Source: a bacterium
GTDB taxonomy: Bacteria; Bacillota; Bacilli; Lactobacillales; Streptococcaceae
Length of the DNA stretch: 64,000 nucleotides
NCBI GenBank assembly: GCA_905221545.1
Contig: CAJNDO010000004.1
Location: forward strand, 62,001 to 126,000
Reading direction: 5' to 3'
The notes beneath the pieces are model-generated. The model had not been told where the DNA came from and made no database searches. It worked only from the letters and a program-made list of their open reading frames with translations. How positions within the stretch are numbered: position 1 is the stretch's first letter; every line of letters begins with the position of its first letter. This document shows positions 43,012 to 53,039 of the stretch, piece after piece. Position numbers and translations under genes: made by a program.

Positions 43012-43713
43012 ATGAGCAATTTAGAAGAATTTGCTCAGGCGGTTGGCCGTGATGTGAAGGTGCTGAACCAAAAGCCGGAACCAAGACTGACCTTGACAGG
43101 AAATACCCTCGGCATCGTTGGGGGTAATAATGTCACTCTACCGCTACCAGACAATGTAGGGCAAGAAATCCGTGGCACAGGCTCACCAGAAGGTCGAATC
43201 ACTGCCGAAATAGGGACGACCTATGTAGATGCCAATGTGACGAATGGTGCGTTGAAGTGGATGAAACAATCAGGTACTGGTAATACTGGATGGAAAGTTG
43301 TCGATGGAGACACTGGGTGGTTAACGGTCTTCAAAAAAGATGAACCATATAATAAAAATATTCTAAAAATCAGAAGAGTAAATAATATGGTCAATGTGTT
43401 GTTTTATGGTGATAAGCCAGAAGATGACTCTATTGCCATTGAGTACATCAGTCAACATGAGGAAAATTTAGCAACGGCGAGTATTGTTTCGGGATTTAAA
43501 CCAGAAACTGAAATACTATTGACAGCATTAAATCAATTTCATGATATTGTAATAACTCACCTTTTGGTAGGTGCGTGTCGCTTTGATATTGTTAACAACG
43601 TGTTAAAAGTTGATTTAGCTACCACAGATGGTGCAGCGAGTATCTCTTCAGGTATCAACAAATTAAACTTCACCTACTCCACTTATGAAGATTGGCCTAC
43701 AACATTACCATAA
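43012..43713 (+). CDS. Putative receptor-binding/tail tip protein (233 aa)
   Basis: ATG 43012 chosen (GTG 43003 overlaps the previous stop). The N-terminal shaft (LEEFAQAVGRDVKVLNQKPE) is followed by a collagen-free beta region including GTTYVDANVTNGALKWMKQS (~64), frequent in streptococcal fibre proteins. The C-terminal 110 residues have a lower GC content and no known domain, consistent with a variable host-binding head. Confidence 0.72.
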   Translation: MSNLEEFAQAVGRDVKVLNQKPEPRLTLTGNTLGIVGGNNVTLPLPDNVGQEIRGTGSPEGRITAEIGTTYVDANVTNGALKWMKQSGTGNTGWKVVDGDTGWLTVFKKDEPYNKNILKIRRVNNMVNVLFYGDKPEDDSIAIEYISQHEENLATASIVSGFKPETEILLTALNQFHDIVITHLLVGACRFDIVNNVLKVDLATTDGAASISSGINKLNFTYSTYEDWPTTLP

Positions 43714-43731
43714 AAGAAAGGAAAAAACAAC

Positions 43732-43989
43732 ATGATTAATTGGAAAGTACGACTACAAAATAAATTATTTTGGCTGACTGCAGTTCCAGCCTTCTTGCTT
43801 GTCTTGCAAGCTGGTGCAGCAGTCTTTGGATATCACCTAGATTTGGGTGATATCGGCAACAAGCTGATTCTGCTTGTTAATGCGGTATTCGTGTTCTTGA
43901 CTGCTATCGGTTTGGTCAACGACCCGACTACAAGTGGAATCACTGACAGTACACGAGCGCTAGAATACAAGAAACCAAGTGAGGAGTAA
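43732..43989 (+). CDS. Holin, phi-LC3 family
   Basis: 85 residues with two transmembrane helices ([20 protein letters not shown], ~13-32; [18 protein letters not shown], ~44-61) and the typical ending [19 protein letters not shown]. It forms the timed hole that frees the lysin. The lysin gene starts 2 bp after its stop. Confidence 0.93.
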   Translation: MINWKVRLQNKLFWLTAVPAFLLVLQAGAAVFGYHLDLGDIGNKLILLVNAVFVFLTAIGLVNDPTTSGITDSTRALEYKKPSEE

Positions 43990-43990
43990 T

Positions 43991-44941
43991 ATGGATATCG
44001 ATACAAGTAGACTACGCACGGATTTGCCGATTGTTGGATTTGAGCCTTTCCGTCAGGTTCACGCCCACTCAACAGGCAACCGAAACTCAACCGCTCAGAA
44101 CGAGGCGGACTACCACTACAGAAAGGACCCTGGACTTGGGTTCTTTTCTCATGTCGTTGGTAACGGTCGTGTTATGCAGGTAGGTCCTGTAAACAAGGGA
44201 ATGTGGGATGTTGGGGGCGGTTGGAATGCTGAGACTTATGCAGCAGTTGAATTGATTGAAAGCCATTCAACTAAAGAAGAGTTCATGACAGACTATCGCC
44301 TTTATATCGAATTGCTACGAAATCTAGCAGATGAAGCAGGTTTGCCGAAAACTCTTGATACAGACAACTTGGAAGGTATCAAAACGCATGAATACTGTAC
44401 CAATAACCAGCCGGATAACAGTAGCGACCACGTTGACCCGTATCCTTATCTTGCGAAATGGGGTGTTAGCCGTGAACAGTTTAAGCGAGACATTGAGAAC
44501 GGGTTAGGCTCTGAAACAGGCTGGCAGAAGAATGACACGGGCTACTGGTACGTATACTCAGATGGAAGCTATCCAAAAGACAAGTTTGAGAAGATTGACG
44601 GCACTTGGTACTACTTCGACGGTTCAGGCTACATGCTTGCAGACTGCTGGAAGAAGCACTCAGACGACAACTGGTACTGGTTTGATAACTCAGGAGAAAT
44701 GGCGACAGGTTGGAAGAAAATCGCTGAGAAGTGGTACTATTTCGATGTAGAAGGTGCCATGAAGACGGGTTGGGTCAAGTATAAGGATACATGGTACTAC
44801 CTTGATAGTAAGAGCGGAAACATGGTATCTAATGAATTCGTCAGAGCAGGTCAAGGCTGGTATTACATTAAACCAGATGGAACAATGGCAGATAAACCAG
44901 AGTTCACAGTAGAGCCTGAAGGCTTGATTACAACTAAATAA
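43991..44941 (+). CDS. LytA-type N-acetylmuramoyl-L-alanine amidase (phage lysin)
   Basis: 316 residues. The N-terminal amidase_2 domain has the zinc ligands ([32 protein letters not shown]). From ~175 on are choline-binding repeats ([34 protein letters not shown]) ending [15 protein letters not shown]. It cuts the amide bond between muramic acid and the stem peptide. No signal peptide, so it needs the holin. Recalled pneumococcal LytA has 318 residues; here two residues are missing at AGQGWYY, the pattern of mitis-group and phage alleles. Confidence 0.95.
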   Translation: MDIDTSRLRTDLPIVGFEPFRQVHAHSTGNRNSTAQNEADYHYRKDPGLGFFSHVVGNGRVMQVGPVNKGMWDVGGGWNAETYAAVELIESHSTKEEFMTDYRLYIELLRNLADEAGLPKTLDTDNLEGIKTHEYCTNNQPDNSSDHVDPYPYLAKWGVSREQFKRDIENGLGSETGWQKNDTGYWYVYSDGSYPKDKFEKIDGTWYYFDGSGYMLADCWKKHSDDNWYWFDNSGEMATGWKKIAEKWYYFDVEGAMKTGWVKYKDTWYYLDSKSGNMVSNEFVRAGQGWYYIKPDGTMADKPEFTVEPEGLITTK

Positions 44942-44989
44942 TTTCAAAAAAATAAAATGAAAGGAAAACTTTTCTAAAATGTTTATCTA

Positions 44990-45016
44990 CCGCAGGCTCA
45001 GGCTTGCGGTTTTTTT
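44990..45016 (+). terminator. Terminator after the lysin gene
   Basis: CCGCAGGC pairs with GCTTGCGG (one wobble) around TCAG, then seven T residues. It closes the late operon. Confidence 0.88.
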
Positions 45017-45018
45017 GT

Positions 45019-45186
45019 TTGACAAAATTCAAAAAATGTGCAAAAATAAGTAGAATTGAAAACAGGAAAAATCTACCTCCTTTCGATTCGCCCAGCCTTT
45101 TCTTGAGGCAATGAGGGGGCGGAGAGACGCGCTCGTCAACAGAAGTATCTCATTGGAAATGTTGCTCACTTTTTAGTGAGCTTTTT
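45019..45186 (+). ncRNA. Short transcribed leader: promoter, structured RNA and terminator (candidate antitoxin RNA)
   Basis: TTGACA at 45019-45024 has only weak -10 candidates (AAAAAT at 17 bp, or TAAGTA at 22 bp). A fold follows: CGCCC (45089) with GGGCG (45117), GCCT with AGGC inside, and GACG-CGCT-CGTC. It ends with GCTCAC-TTTTTA-GTGAGC and five Ts (45164-45186), just before the toxin-like gene's RBS. Type III antitoxin RNAs have this place, but no tandem repeats are visible. Confidence 0.45.
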
Positions 45187-45201
45187 ATCTAAGGAATAGG
45201 A

Positions 45202-45717
45202 ATGAAAAGTAAGAAGTTAAAATTAGGTCAAATTGATTTAAAAATGTGCAAGGATTACGACCTTATTCAAGCGATGGACTATGACTTTAAGACGAAGAAA
45301 GTAATGAATAAAGGAAGGGGATTTGCGGTAACTGTTGTCAAAATACAGGGGCTAACTTTCTTGATTCCATTTAGAAGTTACATTCCTAAAAAGTATCAGT
45401 TGAAGTATAAGCTTAGAAATTCGGCAAAAGAAGGATATGTTGAAGGATTAGATATTGGTAAAACATTGATTTTAGAAGATGAAAGTTATTTATTGAATAC
45501 AACTTTCCGCCTTCGGAAAATCGAAGATTATTATAAAGTAATGGACAATGATAGAGCTATTATTAATAAGTTGGTAAAAGCTATTATAGACTATAATCAC
45601 GCTTTGGAAATAAATGATAGAAATAAACTTGAAGATCCTAAACGTTTTAAATTCTCAACATTCCAGAATTATTCTACTAGATTAAAAGTGATTACAGAAA
45701 AAGACTATTTAGAATAG
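45202..45717 (+). CDS. Putative ToxN/AbiQ-like (type III) endoribonuclease toxin
   Basis: 171 residues; AAGGAATAGG precedes the ATG. By eye, RGFAVTVVKIQGLTFLIPF (~39-57) with Ser after it and PKK resembles the ToxN/AbiQ strand pair whose Thr/Ser-Ser-Pro-Lys segment is catalytic. FKFSTFQNYSTRL near the C-terminus resembles the end of that fold. It is the only gene between lysin and attR, the usual place of lysogenic cargo, with its own promoter and terminators. It may abort infection by other phages. Assignment rests on pattern, not on a search. Confidence 0.5.
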   Translation: MKSKKLKLGQIDLKMCKDYDLIQAMDYDFKTKKVMNKGRGFAVTVVKIQGLTFLIPFRSYIPKKYQLKYKLRNSAKEGYVEGLDIGKTLILEDESYLLNTTFRLRKIEDYYKVMDNDRAIINKLVKAIIDYNHALEINDRNKLEDPKRFKFSTFQNYSTRLKVITEKDYLE

Positions 45718-45727
45718 ATGATGTTTT

Positions 45728-45753
45728 CGCAAGTTGATACTTGCGTTTTTTTT
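45728..45753 (+). terminator. Terminator after the ToxN-like gene
   Basis: CGCAAG-TTGATA-CTTGCG followed by eight T residues. Confidence 0.88.
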
Positions 45754-45756
45754 ATT

Positions 45757-45779
45757 GTTCAAAAGCACGCATTTTGAAC
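45757..45779. repeat. Inverted repeat near attR, possible integrase arm site
   Basis: GTTCAAAA (45757-45764) and TTTTGAAC (45772-45779), with another TTGTTCAAAA copy near 45808. GGGGCAAAAAAGGGGCA (45824-45840) resembles GGGGGCACAAAAGGGGCA on the phage side of attL (3528-3545). These could be arm-type integrase sites. Confidence 0.45.
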
Positions 45780-45948
45780 GATTAGAAAGCAAAATCTAAA
45801 TCCTATTGTTCAAAAAAAAGAGGGGCAAAAAAGGGGCATAAGGTGTAAACTTTTGTATTTTTATGGTAAAAAATATATGTAAGTTGTAACGTATAAAGTC
45901 TTATTTGATAAGTTTTTTATCTTATTCCTTCTTATTTATATAGTAGAA

Positions 45949-46038
45949 TTCAGTTACTCTTAAATAATAGAGCAACTACATTAGTAGCTTAAAAACATGA
46001 TTAAACCGCTATTCTTGGGAGTAGCGGTTTTTCTTTTT
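45949..46038 (+). repeat. attR: right prophage attachment repeat
   Basis: An identical copy of 3430-3519: rplL codons for the C-terminus, TAA, spacer and terminator (46003-46038). The rplL piece here is only a 3' tail with no start, so it is a scar and not a gene. Confidence 0.93.
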
Positions 46039-46165
46039 ATCGATCATGGGGCAAAAAGGGAAAGTAATTTTTAAAAGTGAGGAGAGTTAGATTGAAAGAA
46101 TCATATTGAGAAATCGAAATGATGGATATTCGTATCATGTCATAAATCGTTATCAAACGATAATA

Positions 46166-46217
46166 TTGATTTTCTTACAAATTAAGAGTATAATTTATAA
46201 AAATGAGTGTCCACTCA
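46166..46217 (+). promoter_or_regulatory. Promoter and TetR-type operator of the oxidoreductase operon
   Basis: TTGATT (46166-46171), 17 bp, TATAAT (46189-46194), then the perfect palindrome TGAGTG-TC-CACTCA (46204-46217) near the transcription start. The regulator encoded as second gene probably binds here. Confidence 0.78.
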
Positions 46218-46245
46218 ATTTTTGTGAAATTAAGGAGTAAAGAAA

Positions 46246-47250
46246 ATGGTTGTTGAAGCACTAGAGTACAGTCGTTTCGGTAACGAAGAGGTCTTGGATT
46301 GGGTGAAGATCGACTCTCAAGCCTTGGATGTAAATCAAGTGAGAGTAGAAGTTCATGCTGTTGGTTTAAATCCTATTGATTATAAAACTTTTGAGGGAGC
46401 GAAACCCCTTCGATTTCTATCTTTTATAACGAAATTAAGGAAACCAAGTCGTTGGTTTGAATCTAAATCATCTTTATTCCCAAGAGGTGTGGGGAGAGAT
46501 TTTTCTGGAGTTATTACAGAAGTTGGAAATGAAGTAACTAGGTTTTCAGTAGGGGATAAGGTGTTTGGAACAATGATTAGCGATCCTGGTTTGGGAACTA
46601 AGAGGGGAACTTTAGCAACAGAAATTTGTGTCAATGAATCGGAAATTGCATTGAAACCAGAGATGATCGACATGACTCACGCAGCTACTATGGGAGTAGC
46701 TTCTCTAACTGTGGGTGGGGCTTTTAGAAGAATCGGTTTAAATTCAAGAGATACTGTTGTTATTTCAGCTGCAGCAGGAGGTATTGGAAGTATTGCAGTA
46801 CAGTATGCAGTTGCTAAGGGTGCGACAGTGATTGGAATAGCAAGTAAGAAAAATGCAGAGTATCTGAAGTCTTTAGGTGCCATACCAGTAAGTTACGAAG
46901 AAAATATCAAGAAGGCTCTTCTATCAGCTAGTCCAACGCCTATTACAAAGTTTTTGGATTGTTATGGATCTGATTATGTTAGATTGGCTTTTAGTTTAGG
47001 TTTGAAGGGAACAGCTATTGGGACATTAGTACCTTCACCCTATGTTATGATAAAAGGTGCTCAGTTTACTGGTCCAAGACATTCCACATACGATGATTTT
47101 AGCACTTTATTTGAAATGGTCTCAGACGGGAAGGTTCAGCTGAAAATTGATCAAGTGTATGACTTTTCTCTAAAGTCAGTTAGAGAAGCCTATCGTAGTC
47201 TGAAAATGGGACACAGTCGAGGCAAAAAAGTCGTAAAAGTAAGAGAGTAG
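46246..47250 (+). CDS. Medium-chain (quinone oxidoreductase-type) NAD(P)H dehydrogenase
   Basis: 334 residues. The N-terminal GroES-like domain has VHAVGLNPIDYKTFEG (~37-52) and GRDFSGVITEVGNEVTRF (~84-101). The Rossmann motif is AAAGGIGSIAVQYAVAKGA (~179). No cysteine-rich zinc site is visible, so it is likely a quinone/enone reductase rather than a zinc alcohol dehydrogenase. It lies 7-16 bp before a TetR gene, suggesting induction by a toxic electrophile or similar. Confidence 0.88.
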   Translation: MVVEALEYSRFGNEEVLDWVKIDSQALDVNQVRVEVHAVGLNPIDYKTFEGAKPLRFLSFITKLRKPSRWFESKSSLFPRGVGRDFSGVITEVGNEVTRFSVGDKVFGTMISDPGLGTKRGTLATEICVNESEIALKPEMIDMTHAATMGVASLTVGGAFRRIGLNSRDTVVISAAAGGIGSIAVQYAVAKGATVIGIASKKNAEYLKSLGAIPVSYEENIKKALLSASPTPITKFLDCYGSDYVRLAFSLGLKGTAIGTLVPSPYVMIKGAQFTGPRHSTYDDFSTLFEMVSDGKVQLKIDQVYDFSLKSVREAYRSLKMGHSRGKKVVKVRE

Positions 47251-47266
47251 AAGAGAGGTGCTAGAG

Positions 47267-47911
47267 ATGGAAAGTTTAGAACAAAAGTATGCTCAGACGT
47301 TAGAAGCTAGCAACTTGAGCTTAAAACAACGTCGAGTATTATTATCAAGCTTAAAATTATTCTCAGAAATTGGATTTGAAAATACAACGTCCAGCCTTAT
47401 TGCCGAACGCGCTGGAGTGTCAGAAGGAACGGTTTTTAGTTACTTTAAAACAAAGGAAGGTATTTTAGAAGCCATTTTATCTACTTTTCTAGAACAGGTT
47501 ATTCCAGAAGTGATTGCGGATTTCTCAGAAAAGAAATTCACAGTAGATCAAGAAACTTTTCCCTTCTTTTTAAAAAGTATTGTTAGAGATAGGCTCTTTT
47601 TCATTCAAGAGAATCAAATGCATGTTAAAATTCTCTTGGGGCGTTCTTTTATTGATAAAAATCTTTCTATCCAGTTAGGAAATATTATTGTTCAATCTAT
47701 AATAGAACCAATTAGCCCTGTTTTGAATCAATTTAAAGAAAAAGGACTTATTCTAAATTGGTCAAATGAAAGAATTGTTCGTTACATCTTAGCATTGAGT
47801 TTTTCTTATCTTATTCCAATGATGTTGAATGATGAAGGAACTATAAACATAGATGAAACAGTTGATGAAATTGTTGAATGTTTGTCATCTGCCCTAATGA
47901 AAGTAAAATAA
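47267..47911 (+). CDS. TetR family transcriptional regulator
   Basis: 214 residues from ATG 47267 with GAGAGGTG upstream (GTG 47258 lies in that RBS). The HTH is TTSSLIAERAGVSEGTVFSYF (~44-64) within a typical TetR N-terminus; the C-terminal ligand domain is helical. Co-transcribed with the oxidoreductase, it probably represses the shared promoter through the palindrome at 46204. Confidence 0.9.
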   Translation: MESLEQKYAQTLEASNLSLKQRRVLLSSLKLFSEIGFENTTSSLIAERAGVSEGTVFSYFKTKEGILEAILSTFLEQVIPEVIADFSEKKFTVDQETFPFFLKSIVRDRLFFIQENQMHVKILLGRSFIDKNLSIQLGNIIVQSIIEPISPVLNQFKEKGLILNWSNERIVRYILALSFSYLIPMMLNDEGTINIDETVDEIVECLSSALMKVK

Positions 47912-47925
47912 ATTCTGATGTTAAA

Positions 47926-47951
47926 ACTCACTGTTAATGGTGAGTTTTTTT
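47926..47951 (+). terminator. Terminator after tetR-like gene
   Basis: ACTCAC-TGTTAATG-GTGAGT followed by T residues. Confidence 0.85.
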
Positions 47952-47961
47952 GAAGCCAACA

Positions 47962-47992
47962 TAAAAATCCCCAATCAGAGTGATTGAGGATT
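47962..47992 (-). terminator. gdhA terminator
   Basis: On the minus strand a stem of AATCCTCAATCA with TGATTGGGGATT (one mismatch) is followed by TTTTTAT. It faces the terminator of the converging operon. Confidence 0.82.
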
Positions 47993-48005
47993 AAGCAAAT
48001 GAATC

Positions 48006-49436
<1,431 letters not shown>

Positions 49437-49531
49437 CTAAAAATTCTTTCAATTTGAAACAACTGATTTAGAACATGCTAAAAAACGAACCTTTTCTATG
49501 GAAATGGTTTTATTGAAAAGCAAAAGTCAAA

Positions 49532-49543
49532 GTATGGTATAAT
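49532..49543 (+). promoter_or_regulatory. pyrD promoter with extended -10
   Basis: TATGGTATAAT: a TATAAT box at 49538-49543 with a TG one base upstream; TTGAAA lies 19 bp further up. Confidence 0.65.
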
Positions 49544-49578
49544 AATAGACATAAAAAGGAATCTGGAGGATCAGAATC

Positions 49579-50514
49579 ATGGTATCAACAAAAACACAAA
49601 TAGCTGGCTTTGAGTTTGACAATTGCTTGATGAATGCAGCAGGTGTGGCTTGTATGACGACAGAGGAGCTAGAGGGGGTTAAAAACTCAGAGGCAGGAAC
49701 CTTTGTCACGAAGACAGCGACCTTGGACTTTCGTCAGGGAAATCCTGAGCCACGTTACCAAGATGTTCCACTTGGTTCTATTAACTCTATGGGCTTGCCA
49801 AATAATGGCTTAGACTACTATCTGGACTATCTTTTGGATTTGCAGGAAAAAGAACCAAACCGAACTTTCTTCCTATCTCTAGTCGGCATGTCTCCAGAGG
49901 AAACCCATACTATTTTGAAAAAAGTCCAAGAGAGTGAGTTTCGTGGTCTGACTGAGTTAAATCTTTCCTGTCCAAATGTTCCAGGTAAACCTCAGATTGC
50001 CTATGATTTTGAGACAACTGACCGGATTTTGTCAGAAGTATTTGCTTACTTTACAAAACCTCTTGGAATTAAGCTCCCACCTTATTTTGATATTGTTCAC
50101 TTTGACCAAGCGGCAGCTATTTTCAACAAATATCCGCTCAAGTTTGTCAACTGCGTTAACTCTATCGGAAACGGCCTTTATATCGAAGATGAGTCTGTCG
50201 TGATTCGTCCTAAAAATGGTTTTGGTGGGATTGGGGGAGAGTATATCAAACCGACTGCTCTAGCCAATGTTCACGCATTCTACCAACGTTTAAATCCTCA
50301 AATCCAAATCATCGGAACAGGTGGAGTTCTGACTGGTCGTGATGCCTTTGAACATATCCTTTGTGGAGCGAGTATGGTGCAGGTGGGAACCACCCTTCAC
50401 AAAGAAGGTGTCGGTGCCTTCGAACGCATTACCAATGAACTGAAAGCAATCATGACGGAAAAAGGGTACGAGAGCCTAGAAGATTTCCGTGGAAAATTGC
50501 GCTATATTGACTAA
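49579..50514 (+). CDS. pyrD: Dihydroorotate dehydrogenase, class 1A
   Basis: 311 residues. FMN/orotate residues are visible: [16 protein letters not shown] (~19), [16 protein letters not shown] (~72), [13 protein letters not shown] (~131, with the class 1A catalytic Cys) and [18 protein letters not shown] (~247). It oxidises dihydroorotate with fumarate in pyrimidine synthesis and is cytosolic. RBS CTGGAGG. Confidence 0.96.
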   Translation: MVSTKTQIAGFEFDNCLMNAAGVACMTTEELEGVKNSEAGTFVTKTATLDFRQGNPEPRYQDVPLGSINSMGLPNNGLDYYLDYLLDLQEKEPNRTFFLSLVGMSPEETHTILKKVQESEFRGLTELNLSCPNVPGKPQIAYDFETTDRILSEVFAYFTKPLGIKLPPYFDIVHFDQAAAIFNKYPLKFVNCVNSIGNGLYIEDESVVIRPKNGFGGIGGEYIKPTALANVHAFYQRLNPQIQIIGTGGVLTGRDAFEHILCGASMVQVGTTLHKEGVGAFERITNELKAIMTEKGYESLEDFRGKLRYID

Positions 50515-50547
50515 ATTAAATCAAAAAATCAGAAGAAAGGAGAGAAG

Positions 50548-51585
50548 ATGCTAGCTATTGAAGAAAGCCAGAAGTTGACTTTATCAAATTTACCTAGCCT
50601 GAGCCTTTTTACAGGGACAGATCAGGGCCAGTTTGAAGTGATGAAAAGTCAAGTGTTGAAACAGATTGGTTATGATTCTGCCGACCTCAACTTTGCCTAC
50701 TTTGATATGAAAGAAGTGGTTTATAAGGATGTGGAATTGGAATTGGTCAGCCTTCCTTTCTTTGCGGATGAGAAAATCGTGATATTAGACCATTTTGTCG
50801 ATATCACAACAGTCAAGAAACGCTTTTTAACAGATGATGAGCTCAAGTCATTTGAAGAATACCTTGATAACCCTTCGCCAACAACCAAGTTGTTGATTTT
50901 TGCGGAAGGAAAACTGGATAGCAAAAGACGGTTGGTTAAATTACTTAAGCGTGATGCCAAGGTTTTTGATGCAATAGAAGCCAAAGAACAAGAATTGCGC
51001 CAGTATTTCCAAAAGTGGAGCCAGAAACAAGGTCTGCAGTTTGTGGGGCAATCCTTTGAAAATCTCCTCGTCAAATCTGGTTTTCAATTTAGCGAAATCC
51101 AGAAAAATCTGCTCTTTTTACATTCCTATAAGGCGAATTCTATTATTGAGGAAGAAGATATTATCAATGCTATTCCCAAGACCTTACAGGACAATATTTT
51201 TGATTTAACTCAGTTTATTCTAACTAAAAAGATGGACCAGGCGCGCGACTTGGTTAGAGACTTGACCTTGCAAGGGGAAGATGAAATCAAGCTCATTGCT
51301 GTCATGTTAGGACAATTTCGGACTTTTACTCAGGTGAAGATTTTGGCGGAGTCTGGACAAATAGAATCGCAGATTGCAAGTAGTTTAGGTAGTTATCTGG
51401 GACGGACTCCCAATCCCTATCAAATCAAGTTTGCACTGAGAGATGCGCGAGGACTTTCCTTGAGCTTTTTGAAGCAAGCTATTTCCTATTTAATTGAGAC
51501 TGACTATCAGATTAAGACAGGTCTTTATGAAAAAGGTTTCCTTTTTGAAAAGGCACTCTTGCAGATTGCTAGTCAGGTCAATTGA
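50548..51585 (+). CDS. holA: DNA polymerase III delta subunit
   Basis: 345 residues with the HolA pattern (FTGTDQGQFEVMKSQVLKQI, FADEKIVILDHFVDITT, and the C-terminal GLYEKGFLFEKALLQIASQV). As part of the clamp loader, it opens the beta clamp. It follows pyrD by 33 bp, likely in the same transcript. Confidence 0.93.
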   Translation: MLAIEESQKLTLSNLPSLSLFTGTDQGQFEVMKSQVLKQIGYDSADLNFAYFDMKEVVYKDVELELVSLPFFADEKIVILDHFVDITTVKKRFLTDDELKSFEEYLDNPSPTTKLLIFAEGKLDSKRRLVKLLKRDAKVFDAIEAKEQELRQYFQKWSQKQGLQFVGQSFENLLVKSGFQFSEIQKNLLFLHSYKANSIIEEEDIINAIPKTLQDNIFDLTQFILTKKMDQARDLVRDLTLQGEDEIKLIAVMLGQFRTFTQVKILAESGQIESQIASSLGSYLGRTPNPYQIKFALRDARGLSLSFLKQAISYLIETDYQIKTGLYEKGFLFEKALLQIASQVN

Positions 51586-51666
51586 TATTTTTTTGAAATT
51601 CCAGCCCCCGTCAGGATTATCTTGTCGTGGGTTTCTTGCTGATTTCCTTATCTATAAGCAAAAAAC

Positions 51667-51695
51667 TTGAAAAAAGTGAATGTTTGCGTTATCAT
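51667..51695 (+). promoter_or_regulatory. sodA promoter
   Basis: TTGAAA (51667-51672), 17 bp, TATCAT (51690-51695), about 30 bp before the start codon. Confidence 0.6.
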
Positions 51696-51726
51696 TTTCA
51701 TATAGAAAGAAAAAGAGGTATTACAG

Positions 51727-52332
51727 ATGGCTATTATCTTACCAGAACTTCCATATGCATACGACGCTTTGGAACCATACATCGATGCGGAAACAATGCA
51801 CTTGCACCATGACAAACACCATCAAACTTATGTCAACAATGCTAATGTAGCTCTTGAAAAACACCCTGAAATCGGTGAAGATCTTGAAGCCTTGCTTGCT
51901 GATGTAGAATCTATCCCAGCTGATATCCGTCAAGCACTTATCAACAATGGTGGTGGACACTTGAACCACGCTCTTTTCTGGGAATTGATGACTCCTGAAA
52001 AAACAGCTCCATCAGCAGAACTTGCAGCAGCAATCGATGCAACATTTGGTTCATTTGAAGAATTCCAAGCAGCCTTCACTGCAGCAGCAACAACTCGTTT
52101 CGGTTCTGGATGGGCATGGTTGGTTGTGAATAAAGAAGGTAAACTTGAAGTGACTTCAACAGCAAACCAAGACACACCAATCTCAGAAGGTAAAAAACCA
52201 ATCTTGGGCTTGGACGTTTGGGAACATGCTTACTACGTGAAATACCGCAACGTGCGTCCTGACTACATCAAAGCTTTCTTCTCAGTGATCAACTGGAACA
52301 AAGTAGATGAATTGTACGCAGCTGCTAAATAA
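51727..52332 (+). CDS. sodA: Manganese superoxide dismutase
   Basis: 201 residues. Metal ligands: His in [16 protein letters not shown] (~27), His in [14 protein letters not shown] (~81), and Asp/His in [19 protein letters not shown] (~163-167). GSGWAWLVV is the usual core. It converts superoxide to peroxide in the cytoplasm. RBS AAAGAGG and own promoter; a strong terminator follows. Confidence 0.98.
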   Translation: MAIILPELPYAYDALEPYIDAETMHLHHDKHHQTYVNNANVALEKHPEIGEDLEALLADVESIPADIRQALINNGGGHLNHALFWELMTPEKTAPSAELAAAIDATFGSFEEFQAAFTAAATTRFGSGWAWLVVNKEGKLEVTSTANQDTPISEGKKPILGLDVWEHAYYVKYRNVRPDYIKAFFSVINWNKVDELYAAAK

Positions 52333-52345
52333 TGGTATATGGAGG

Positions 52346-52369
52346 GAAGAATTGTTCTTCTCTTTTTTA
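52346..52369 (+). terminator. sodA terminator
   Basis: GAAGAA-TTG-TTCTTC followed by TCTTTTTT. Confidence 0.75.
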
Positions 52370-52384
52370 GGTTATATGATTCTG

Positions 52385-52410
52385 GTCTGACAAAATCGTC
52401 AGACTTTTTT
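52385..52410 (+). terminator. Second hairpin with T-run before yutD-like gene
   Basis: GTCTGAC-AAAATC-GTCAGAC followed by six Ts. Confidence 0.8.
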
Positions 52411-52488
52411 CATTTTTATGAGAAACGTGCTAACTGCTAGAAATTATGGTAGAATAAAGTATTAAGTAATCGTGGAAAAAGGATATCT

Positions 52489-53019
52489 ATGCGAAAAGAA
52501 ATTGCACCTGAATTATACAACTATAACAAGTTTCCTGGTCCTGAGTTCCATTTGCATGGGGACAAGGTCGAAACGGAAGGGATAGCTTTTTCCTTGGTTG
52601 AAAATATCAAGGATGCCTTTGATGTGACGGCTTTTAATCAGCGTTTTTCAGAAGTCTTAACCAAGTTTGATTATATCGTGGGGGACTGGAGCAACGAACA
52701 GCTTCGCCTACGAGGGTTTTACAAGGATGACCGAACGGAAGAAAATCTGGAAAAAATCAGTCGTTTACAAGACTACCTTTTAGAGTATTGTAGTTATGGT
52801 TGTGCCTATTTTGTCCTAGAAAATGAAGCCCCTAAACGAGCATCATTTGACAAGAAAATGCGTAAGAAGGAAGAAGAGACGCCTTCTAGAAAAGGAAAGA
52901 AACCGACTCAAACAAAACGAAAATCGAACGCAGATAAGAAAAATAGACGTCGTCAGAAAGACCAGCATTCTCAGAAAGAGGACAAGGGGCAACGTCATTT
53001 TGTCATTCGTCAGAAGTGA
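52489..53019 (+). CDS. YutD-like family protein
   Basis: 176 residues. The N-terminal ~115 residues match YutD (FDVTAFNQRFSEVLTKFDYI, VGDWSNEQLRLRGFY). The C-terminal ~60 residues are extremely basic (KKMRKKEEETPSRKGKKPTQ), suggesting nucleic-acid contact. Conserved in Firmicutes next to rlmN or lipoate genes; function unknown. It is 20 bp before rlmN. Confidence 0.85.
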   Translation: MRKEIAPELYNYNKFPGPEFHLHGDKVETEGIAFSLVENIKDAFDVTAFNQRFSEVLTKFDYIVGDWSNEQLRLRGFYKDDRTEENLEKISRLQDYLLEYCSYGCAYFVLENEAPKRASFDKKMRKKEEETPSRKGKKPTQTKRKSNADKKNRRRQKDQHSQKEDKGQRHFVIRQK

Positions 53020-53039
53020 GTAGAGAATAAGGAGAAGAA

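Larger units (their letters stand above)
3430..46038. mobile_element. Complete temperate phage (contractile tail, EJ-1-like organisation)
   Basis: Bounded by 90-bp direct repeats, with a period of 42,519 bp. Gene order is integrase and repressor (leftward), then early, replication, late regulator, terminase, head, connector, sheath/tube, tape measure, baseplate, fibre, holin, lysin and cargo (all rightward). All expected modules are present and no essential gene is visibly broken, so it may be inducible. The sheath, tube and Xkd-type baseplate genes indicate a myovirus-like particle. The LytA-type lysin with a contractile tail recalls pneumococcal phage EJ-1; that relation is inference from organisation and size only. 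Confidence 0.93.

Noticed and set aside
45949..45967. Second rplL gene at attR
   Set aside because: Only the final codons are present, as part of the attachment repeat.
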